Shown here one piece after another: positions 24,550-34,075 of a DNA stretch of 64,000 nt (the stretch's first letter is position 1; each line of letters begins with the position of its first letter). This stretch comes from Psoroptes ovis (taxonomy: Eukaryota; Arthropoda; Arachnida; Sarcoptiformes; Psoroptidae), in contig PQWQ01000010.1 of NCBI GenBank assembly GCA_002943765.1, positions 1,304,501-1,368,500 of the forward strand. The letters are read 5' to 3'. The notes under the pieces were generated by a model, which was not told where the DNA came from, made no database searches, and was given only the letters and a program-made list of their open reading frames with translations. The position numbers and the translations under genes are program-made.

Positions 24550-24996
24550 TGTAATAGAAATGGTAGTTATTGATCTAAAGGGATGTTATTTAACATCATT
24601 AATTTTTAAATCGTTAGCTTAATGATGATAATGTTTAGCTGATTACCATATTTGGCAAAAAAAATTCCAATTTAATCACATTGGCTAAACATGCACATCG
24701 TTATGATTTAAAGTATTCAAAACATCCTCGATTTAATTACCTTTCTATCACATTCCTTTCTCATAATGTATATATTTTCCGTCATTTTAATCAAAATGAA
24801 AAATTTTTTCCAATTATTATTCAGTCAGTCGTTATTTTCATCAAATGTTGTCATTGTCATTGTCATTATCATTTTTATCAATAAATAAAATTTTTACAAA
24901 AAAAAAAAAACTTGTTGTTGTGTCATAAGTTTATTTCGTGAAAAAAAAAAAGTTAAATTCAACCAAAATTGCGCTCTCCACCACGTATATCTTATA
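24550..24996 (+). repeat. 3' LTR (447 bp)
   Basis: Direct copy of 17859-18305 with no differences seen. AATAAATAAA at 24880-24889 would supply the 3' end of the element's transcript. The flank continues TAAGCATTAC, completing the target duplication (24993-25000). An alternative end at CATTACA (about 25001-25007), which would mirror TGTAAT, is less likely because the left copy would then need a deletion just there. Confidence 0.93.
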
Positions 24997-25000
24997 TAAG

Positions 25001-28000
25001 CATTACATTTTCTTCTCATTACGGTGAATAGTTAGCTGGTAATTAATATTCATCATCGATTGAGCATTTTTCAATACAACAGCAGCGAACGAACAGTAAT
25101 CTACAATCTAACAATTTCCAATTGTTTCAATCAATTTTCTTTGAATATTGTATACATTTCAGCCAATTGGCCTGAAATCCGGTTATTTTTTTTCATTTAA
25201 AACAAGTGTGTAAAACATCCTGAAACTGATCTATCGATAATAAAAAAGAGTCAATTTCAATCTGAATTTCAATTGAAATTTTTTTATGTGTTTTACACAC
25301 ACCAACAATTCCATTCAATTTTCAAAGGCAAAAATAAATGAAAAATTGTCAAAATACGAATAATAACACAATGATATCAAGTCATGTTACATTAGATTGA
25401 AATTGAATTTTTGATTGAAATTTTATTGTTTACCAATAATACAACACATGATTTGATACATACATGTGTTGCACTGATAATTTTGATCAATGGCAGCCGA
25501 AAAATGGCGTAAAAATTTCTGCAAAATCATTTTCGAAATTCGAAAAATATTATCAAATCATCACATTGATTGTGTGTGTGTATGAGGTGATTGGTATGTT
25601 GTACTTCGAGATCATTTTGAAAGATTATACCTTTTTTTCGGGTATTTTCAAGGTTTATTTGTCAATTTTCAATTTTGTTCCGTCGAAAAAATGTATTTTC
25701 ATTGTCATTGAACAACATATTATTATTTCATGTTTGACTAGTGTTTCGCCTGTGAAATTTTTTCAATTTTTAATTGAATTTCAACCGATTGGTGGTACCA
25801 TTTTGGCCTGAAAATAATTGACTTCAAATATGATTTATGCGTTTTTCTTGTGAAAAAAATTCATTTTTTCCAAACAACTAAAATCGAATCAAATTACACG
25901 TGAACATCGTGATATTCGAGTATCTTTGTGTGATTGTGCCTGTGTCTACGACTAATCTTGTATTCATTGACCTGTATTCATTTGTTCGTTCATTCGTCTT
26001 AATTCATTTTCATTCAATTATTAAATTCAAAGAAAAAAAAATACGTACGAATTTCAATAATGTAAAATAATAATAATAATAATTCAATGATAATCACGAT
26101 CTTTTCCAACAACAACATCATTCATTCAATGTTTATTTGTTTGCACAACAATGCATCTTGCTAGCGATTCGCTATACGATCATCATCATCATCATCATTA
26201 TTTCTAAATGGTTATGAAACATTGATTGTTTTTTTCTATTCTTTTTCTATTAAATTTCATCTTCATTTCATTTATTCATGTTCATATATTCATAATAATG
26301 AAAAAATAGTCAAAAATTATTTGACATTAACAATGATTATAAATGGATTAATAATGATTATAATACAAATAATAATAATAATAATAATAATTCCAAACAT
26401 ACAAACAAAATTATTTGAGAAAATGTAATATTATTATTATTATATCCAAATATGATGAACCTCGATTCATTCGTTTTATTTCGTTTCGTTTGATTCATTC
26501 ATTAATTGTTTATGACTTATATGTCATTTTTATTGTTGTTTAGTATTGTTGTTGTTGTTGTCTGTTATCACCATTTAATATATTATTGAAATAACTCCAT
26601 CTAATTCCAAACATCTGTCAAATTATGTTTGTGTTGATAATAATTAATAATATCAGTATTATTAATAATGAATAATCATTCGATAATCTTTTAATATTAG
26701 TGTGTGTGTATGTTAACATTTGTCAGTTCACATGTATTATTTTGCCCATATTTTTGGCCATATTACTAATTCGCTTGTTCGTTTATTTATTTATTTATTA
26801 GTTTTTTGAATTGTTTTACATGTTAATCAATGTTGATTAATGTATTTAATGATGGATTCATGTGTTTGTTTTTATGATTAATCTCGATGAATATTTCATT
26901 TTTTTTTCTTCTAAAAATTCAAAAAAAATGTAAAGTTATTCGATACATTAATTTTATGTTTTTGTCATAATTTTTTTTTACCGTTTGAACGAATATGAAT
27001 ATTGATAAATGTGTGTTAATTTATGTAATTTGATTGTATTTGTCAACATTATTATTATTATTATTAGGTTGTCCCATAAGTTCTTGTCATTTTTCGAATG
27101 AAAAAAAAATTTAAAAAACGGCAAGAACTTATGGGACAACCTGATTTTTAAACCGACAATAATAATAATAATAATAATAATAATGTTCTACCGAATCGGA
27201 AGATAAAATTTTAATTTGGCAAAATTTAAATTTAAAAACCATTTCATTTTTCTAGTAGTAATATATAAAATTCAACGAACCGATACAAATGTGCGTGACG
27301 CCCACGTGTATAGAATATTCGTTTAATGATTTTTTTTTTGTTTTGTTGTTTGAATTCTGAGAAGAAATTCTTAAGACAAAAACTTCTGAAATTCAAAACA
27401 ATCAAATAGCAAATTCGCTAATGCAACAACAATGATAATAATCTCAGACTAATGACACACCAAAAAGTCAAAGCTTCAATTCATGTGTCAAACGATATGA
27501 TGAAATGATTTTCAAGTATTCAAATGATGATGATAATCCACTGATGAACAACATGATGCATCCATACATCAACTCCGATATGTCACATATGCAAACATAA
27601 TCAAACGATTGTTCATTTGTTTGTTGTTTTTGGTTGTTGTTCTTGTTTTGCTGTTGATTTGTCTGCTTTACGATTCATATCTTTAATCTTTTTAAATTTA
27701 AATAATTTTTTGAAATTATTATAATTATATAATCTTTGATGCAAAGCAAAAATAACAAAAAACAAACAAACAAATTTAAAACAAATTGTTCTCACAAACA
27801 AACAAGCAAAAACAACAAATGATATTACAATCCATTTTCATTGTTTATCTTTGATCTCGTTTTCACCAAGAAAATGAATGTGATTCTTCCCCTTCTGGAT
27901 GATGATATTCGATGATTTTTCATAAGAAATTATTTAAATCAAATTTTTGTTTCCGCAATTTGTTGCTTTGAATTTTTGAATTCAATTTCGTTTAAAAAGA

Positions 28001-28416
28001 AATATTAGCTCAAAAGACAATATTTCATTCATATTTCATCCACATTTCATTCATCCTAATTCAATCATATTTAAAAAAAAAAAAAACATGTATTACACAT
28101 GTTTCAATCAATTTTAGTTTATTTTTTCTTAAATTCATTTTTCGAATTTTTAAATTTAAATCAAATTACTCATCATCATACTTAAGCAAACTAAACAAAC
28201 AAACAAACACATTCGCTTTGATTTTTTCTTAAATCTTTGATTTTCATTTCATTTTTGTCGAAAGATTCTTTCGCCAACCAAAGATTTATTGCGTGCAATA
28301 AGATTAATCAATGTGTAATTGAATTCCAATGCATAAATTCATGAAATATTTTATTTTTGTTTGAATTTTGTCTAATTTTTTCTTCAATTTTGTTTATTTT
28401 ATTTGTTTTTTTACAG
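25001..28416. other. Gene-free stretch between retroelement and GAS2-like gene
   Basis: No supportable coding exon. It holds (AAT)n repeats near 26370-26390 and 27158-27184, a TTTA-rich part near 26780, and one mariner-type mini-element at 27064-27144. A 115-codon + ORF at 25464-25811 is not recognisable. The stretch ends in a T-rich tract and a good splice acceptor (TTTTTTTACAG, AG at 28415-28416), so at least its right part is probably 5' intron of the GAS2-like gene. Confidence 0.5.
27064..27144. mobile_element. Mariner-type mini-element 1 (81 bp)
   Basis: TTAGGTTGTCCCATAAG at the left mirrors CTTATGGGACAACCTGA at the right. The arms pair over most of their length, leaving a short A/T loop. 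Preceded by TA; the right end has CTGA where other copies have CTAA. Subfamily A, the only copy far from the 47-62 kb cluster. Confidence 0.85.
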
Positions 28417-28516
28417 GCAAATATATCGGCAAATGTGACAATTGTTTTTGAAGATTTAAAAAAAAAATTTAATATTTTTCTGTAAATAATATAATCGAAT
28501 CGAATAATAAAAAAAA
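28417..28516 (+). other. 5' UTR part of GAS2-like exon
   Basis: A T-rich tract ending TTTTTTTACAG places a splice acceptor at 28415-28416, 100 nt before the first ATG of the GAS2-like frame. The segment has no coding character and ends in a TAATAAAAAAAA context before ATGACG. This suggests the coding start lies in the second or a later exon of the transcript. Confidence 0.5.
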
Positions 28517-31500
28517 ATGACGCTAACTGATCATTGGACAAATGATAATGATCTAACCACTATTGGACATCATCATCATCATCATCATCATTCATTGATG
28601 AATCCATCACAACGATTACCGCCTCCACCACCACAGTCATCATCATCGTCGTCGTCATCGACGACATCGGGAATTGTTACAAATGGACAATCAAGTCCAA
28701 CAAATTTGCTGTTATCTTCATCATCATCATTATTATCATCATCATCAACAGTTTCATCAATTTCACCAATTAATCAACATCGTTTAACGCCTACATCTAA
28801 TGATTGTACATTAATTATGAATAATGATCATCATCATCATCAAACGTCGACTATGTCATCAACATCATCCACATCATCATCATTTGAACCGAAAAGATCA
28901 TATTCATCATGTGCATTATCATTAACCGATAGTGATCGTTCATATTCATCAACATCAACATCGACAACTGATCAACAATTTAATACTGGCCATTTTGAAC
29001 GTAAATCATATCGACCATTTCGTTCGAATGAAGAATATTTGATTGCAATGAAAGAAGATTTAGCTGAATGGCTTAATACGTTGTATGGTTTAGATTTGAC
29101 ATGTGAAAATTTCATCAACAAACTCGAGACTGGAGTCATATTGTGCCAGTAAGTGGATTTTAATTTTATAAATTTTTATTATGGGAAAAAATGAATAATT
29201 TTAAATTTCTCTTCTCACACAGACATGCAAATTCAGTATTACGTAAAGCCCGAGAATATCGTCAAATGAATGGTGCTACAAACGCAGCCACTAATGGATA
29301 TCCATCATTGCAATCTTTGAATTCATTATCATCAAATAGTTCATCATCTATGATGAACGGTACGAATAGCAATAATAATACAAATAGTGATATTACAAAT
29401 TCAAATGATCGTCGTGATTGTTATGTGGTACCGGTCAAAATGAATGCCTTACCAGGAACGTTTCAAGCACGTGATAATGTTGCAAATTTTATTGAATGGT
29501 GTCGCCGTATTCAAATACATGAATGTTTGTTGTTTGAAACTGAAGATTTAGTGAGTCGTAAAAATGAAAAAAGTTTCGTTCTTTGTCTGTTGGAAGTTGC
29601 ACGTTATGGTGCAAAATTCGGTACGTTAAACGTTTTCGTTTCTAAAAATAATCAATTTTAATCATTAATCATTATTTTTTTTCATGATTACAATCATCAT
29701 CTACAGGTGTATTAGCACCAACATTAGTACAATTTGAACAAGAAATTGATCAAGAAATTGAAAAAGATAATCAACAACAACAACAACAACAGCAACAACA
29801 AAGGTTCGCAGATCATACACAAATACCATTTATGCAGCCGCATCAACAACAACAACAACAAAATTATATAACCACTGATGTAACAGAAATGATTGATAAT
29901 AATAAAAATGATGATGATATGATACCACAAACACAAATCATAAACAATGATCTCGAATCTTTACATGAAAAGGTATTAGACTTTCAATTTATTATAAATT
30001 ACAATTAATTTCATTTCATATTTCGAATCCTATTAATAGGTTGTCAATCTATTATCACGTTGTACATGTCCGATACAATTTTATTTGGAACATTTAAGTG
30101 AAGGAAAATATCGTATCGGTGATACAAGAACATTGATATTTGTTCGTGTAAGTTTTGACTGATAACCTCACATACCACAAATACTTTAATTTTGTTTGGA
30201 AATTTCTGAGAAACAAATTATCATTTCCATGATCAGTACTATTTGGTACTGGATTATCTGACATGTCTTTAAATGAGATAAATTTCTTTCTGAGACTTTG
30301 AGTAATTTTGATTATCCGGTGTGATTTCAATTTCAATCTTGTTCACTTGTTCAAATGCACACATTTGACATGCATTTGTAGGTCATGGCAATGAAATTTC
30401 GTATGAAAAATTTCAAATTTTTTTTCAATGTTTCTCCGAAATTTCCAATTCAAATATATTACTTTTTAAATAATTTCCTTTTCAATTTTCTTTCGTTTAT
30501 TTTCCATAATAGATTTTACGTAATCACGTTATGGTTCGTGTTGGTGGTGGTTGGTAAGTATCGTTATTTCAATGTTTCAATGACTTTCAAAGCTTAAAAA
30601 TGATGAAAATTTCAAAACAAAGTTTTCATGATTTCCATGATTTTCCACGTATGAAAATTTCAAATAATTAATGATTATCATGATGATCATAATTTACTTT
30701 GATCATATATGGACACTTTTCTCGAATAAATATGCTCAATGCTAATGAATAATTTCCCTTATGGCCCTTGTAAACTTTCATTGTTTTCATTGTCGTCGTT
30801 GATGATGATGATTATTATTATTTTTATTATTATTACATGATCATAATAATGGTGATGATTATATAATGATGATGATGATGATTATGATGATGATGATTCA
30901 TTCATTATCATCGGACATTAAAATTATTTATGATCATTTTGAAAATTATTATCATCATCATCATCATCAAATAGTATGGGCGCAACCGAATCAACGGAAT
31001 CTTTGTTTTTTTTTCTTTTAAATATAAAATTCAAAGGCGCGTTCTGCCATTGTTTTGTGGTTTTATGTCTATGTGTTTCGGTGTGTGTGTGTGTATCATC
31101 ATATTATATCACATTTTATTATTTTTGTACGAGAGCTGAATGATGTCTATCAGTCTTGTCCCTTATTATTCATTATTTTTTTATGTTATTATATATGATA
31201 TTATATAATAATATGTGTAAATTAGGTCAAACGCAAAATCAAATGTATATGAAGAGATATATGTTTCGCGCCTTGATTTTATGAAAAAATTTGAAAAATT
31301 GATACAAGTTACGCCATCTATGATCGATCGCCTGAACAATTTTCTGATGGCGCCAAATTTGAAATTTTAAAATTTATCAACTTATTTTTTTTGAATTTAT
31401 TTTTTCTCAATAAAATTATTTTTAAATTTTCAAATAGGGATACACTCGAACATTATTTGGAGAAACATGATCCATGTCGTTGTAGATTTGGTCATCGTTA

Positions 31501-33490
31501 TGCGAATTCAACACGTGCATCGTTACCGTTTGCTAATCAAATGAATCAACAAAATTCAATTCATATGTCACCGAATAGACAAATTCAGCAGCAACAGCAG
31601 CAGCAATATCAACATCAACAACAACAAATGCATCATCAGTCACAATCAATGCAGGTCCTACTTGACAGGTATGTTTAAGAATAATTTTTAATTAAAATTC
31701 AAAAGACGAAATTTAAATCAATCATTCCATTTAATCAATTCGGTTCAACCGACAGACCTGAACCACATTCTGCGAATGCATCACCGATTGCTGCTCGAAA
31801 AATTTTCACACCACAACATCAACAACAAAATCGATTGATAAATCATAATCATAATGATCATAATCATAGCCATTCACATTTATCTCATTTACAACCACAA
31901 CAACATCAATTGAATAGTCGTAGATCATCAACATCATCGAATGAATCACATCATACATCATCATCATCATCATATTCGATTCCGGATAGCAGTCCGAATC
32001 AAAATTTAAATCGACAATCGCCGATTGATAATGTTAATATTAAAAATAATGAACACTTTGTTATACCAGATCGAAATAATAATATTAAAGGATTAGTGGT
32101 CAATTCTGGTTCGAATTCTATCAATAATAATCGATTATCATCGACAACAGCTGCAAAAACAACACCATCATCAACAGCAATGCGAAGACATCAAACATCG
32201 AAAAGTGTTACACCTTTATCTCGTATACCAACTAATATTAATGGTAATAATATGACAACGAATATACGAAGTTTTATACCGACAAAATCGGCATCAACAA
32301 TCACTAATAAATCATTAACACCGGCACATAAACAAAAATCTACCTCTATTTGTTCACTTGTTCATTCGAATAATGGTGGTGGTGGTGTTGGTGGTGGCCA
32401 TTCTCGTATACCTACACCATCATCATCATCATCATCATCCCAATCATCGTTGAGTGTTGATCATCGTAAATTGCTTACCAATTATTCAAGTCATAATATT
32501 TATATGGCATGTACATCAACACCTAATAATAATAGCAATAATATAAATAAAAACAATATTAACCATTCGAATAATGGTGGATTATCGGTTAAATCTAGAT
32601 CAGGTACTCAAGCTAAAATTCAAAGTAAATATCAACATCAGCAACATCAACAACTAAATGGTAAAAATGATACACAAAAATTGAATAAATCGACCACAGA
32701 TATATCAATGGCTAGTCGTAGTTGTACATCATCACCATCATCGTTATTATTATCGAATCAATTACATAATAATGGATCGAAATCGATTTCAAATAAAGTG
32801 CCAAATGATCAAACATCAGCCACATTATCAGCGAGCAGATATCGTCGAAACACTGCTTCAAATCGAAACGGTAATCAAAATCTTTCGAATTCATATTTGA
32901 TGACCGGTAGTTTACCACGTACAAAATCGACCGCAGCTATATCTACGGCAACTACGCCCATATCGTCGTCAACACTGACAAATCGATTGAAAAAACGTCA
33001 ACCGAACGATTCTGTGATTTCGACAATGAAAAATCAACAAACACCGATAACATCAATGACAAATGGAAATGGTACGGTGATTGATCATGATCAAAGATCG
33101 GACAATCATACACCAGCGAATAGCCGAAAATGTTTACAAACAAAACAACATAATGGTAGTGTAACTAGTCTTAATTCATCATCTGGTTGTGGTGATTATT
33201 CATCACATTCATCATCAACAAATGAATTGAATCGATCATCATCAAATAATTCATCATCGAATGGTTCATTGGAAGATGATGAACATCATAATTCAGTTGT
33301 AATTGAAAATTCTGTTCAGATACCACCAAACAAACCGATTACGAAATATGTGGATGCAACATCGCCATTGATCAACAAACAATTATCATCACCGGCGATG
33401 ATGGCCGGTGTCACCACTGCATCACCATCAAAATCATTGGTACAAGTTTGTTCATGGATCGAACGTAATAATCAATCATTGATTGATTAA
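28517..33490 (+). CDS. GAS2L: GAS2-like protein (CH + GAR domains), pickled-eggs type
   Basis: Seven exons, all GT-AG and phase-consistent: 28517-29148, 29223-29620, 29707-29972, 30040-30147, 30513-30553 (41 nt), 31438-31668, 31756-33490, giving 1136 codons. Residues 18-25 are poly-His and a Ser-rich stretch follows. The calponin-homology domain starts near 172 (AMKEDLAEWLNTLYGLDLT) and continues past LETGVILCQ and FQARDNVANFIEWCR to about 343; it is interrupted by a roughly 50-residue Asn/Ser insert. A GAR (GAS2-related) domain runs from about 433 to 500 (SEGKYRIGDTRTLIFVRILR, VGGGWDTLEHYLEKHDPCRC). In this family CH contacts actin and GAR contacts microtubules. The long Ser/Asn/Gln/His tail carries three SxIP motifs (714, 731, 775). 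Paralogue assignment within GAS2L/pickled-eggs is not certain. Confidence 0.93.
30554..31437 (+). other. Intron 5 of the GAS2-like gene (884 nt)
   Basis: The largest coding-region intron of this gene, between the 41-nt exon ending in GGTGGTTG and the exon beginning GGATACACTC. It holds ATC/GAT microsatellites (about 30800-30970), a TGTGTG run near 31085 and TATATAA repeats near 31190-31215. No coding or RNA gene is seen in it. Confidence 0.85.
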
Positions 33491-33770
33491 TGATTGATTG
33501 ATGGATGGATGGATCGTTGATATTGATTGATTCACACCCTTTCAGCTAATTGATTTATTATTATTATTAATTCTTGTTTTACTTTTACTAATTAATTAAT
33601 TAGTAATTAATTGATTGATTAATTAATTAATTTGATTAATGTTTACATGTTTGATCATTTTTTTTTTTCGATGATTTTTATGCTGCTTTTCAGCTTCTTC
33701 TCATTTTTTATCATTATTTTCAAATGATGAATCTATTCAATTATTATAATAAAATGATGACTTTCAAAAA
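33491..33770 (+). other. 3' UTR of the GAS2-like gene with poly(A) signal
   Basis: After the TAA stop comes TGATTGAT/TAATTAAT-rich sequence, then AATAAA at 33748-33753. An A-run of about 21 (33766-33786) follows 13 nt downstream, where cleavage would be expected. The A-run is genomic and could cause internal priming in cDNA data. Confidence 0.6.
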
Positions 33771-33787
33771 AAAAAAAAAAAAAAAAC

Positions 33788-34075
33788 ACCAGGATCATGC
33801 CGAAATCCCCCTGATCAGGCCCTTGGCCTGTTTTCCATCATACATTGATGCAACATCGAAATATCAATAATAATAAGTCGATTTGGTTCATGTTTTCTTA
33901 AGACGAGACTCGAAGATTGTCTCAAAGATTATAAATTGGACCTTATTGAAATCGAAATTGGATTGTAGATTCAAACGAGAAAAAAAAATAAAAAAAACAA
34001 ACAAGGACCTGATTGCGTTGGTCATATTATAACCAAGACTCTGAAGGTCCCAGAGAGTCCTTGAGGCCTAGATTT
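33788..34075. other. GC-richer structured patch after the GAS2-like gene
   Basis: This patch is noticeably richer in G and C than its surroundings. It contains the 10-bp palindrome CCTGATCAGG (33810-33819), a hairpin CAGGCC/GGCCTG with a 3-nt loop (33816-33830), and a set of nested stems at 34002-34063 laid out like a small tRNA. No ORF is seen. Its origin is unknown; a decayed mobile element or RNA-gene copy would fit. Confidence 0.4.
34002..34064 (-). ncRNA. Possible tRNA-like fold (arm-deficient), function doubtful
   Basis: Outer 7-bp stem CAAGGAC (34002-34008) with GTCCTTG (34057-34063). Inside it are a 5-bp stem TTGGT/ACCAA (34018-34022, 34032-34036) with a 9-nt loop and a 5-bp stem CTCTG/CAGAG (34039-34043, 34051-34055) with a 7-nt loop. 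Read on the minus strand the 7-nt-loop arm occupies the D-arm position, the middle arm can take a seven-base anticodon-type loop with T before the triplet AAT, and a short loop replaces the T-arm. Nuclear tRNA B-box sequence is absent, so it is not a standard nuclear tRNA. A fragment of mitochondrial origin or chance folding are the alternatives; competing pairings exist (GGACC/GGTCC). Confidence 0.2.

Larger units (their letters stand above)
17859..24996 (+). mobile_element. LTR retroelement: Gag, gypsy-type Pol and Env-like gene
   Basis: A 7.1-kb element bounded by two direct 447-bp LTRs and a short target duplication. In order it encodes a Gag with three zinc knuckles, an aspartic protease, reverse transcriptase, RNase H, integrase and an Env-like membrane glycoprotein. 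The order protease-RT-RNase H-integrase and motifs such as YIDD and LPFGLKNAP place Pol in Ty3/gypsy. The Gag, however, has the DUF1759-like region and knuckle layout usual in BEL/Pao. The LTRs match base for base as far as I can see, which implies a recent insertion. The coding region changes frame once, between RT and RNase H. The leader between LTR and ATG is only 36 nt and lacks an obvious TGG-type primer site. Orientation matches the downstream GAS2-like gene. Confidence 0.96.

Noticed and set aside
25001..25007. CATTACA as the true LTR end, mirroring TGTAAT
   Set aside because: A similar CATTACA follows the left LTR, but taking it as the end needs an indel of more than 10 nt in otherwise identical LTRs and loses the target duplication.
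25464..25811. 115-codon + strand ORF between retroelement and GAS2-like gene
   Set aside because: Hydrophobic AT-driven composition, no recognisable motif and no supporting splice sites; could be a relic but cannot be supported.
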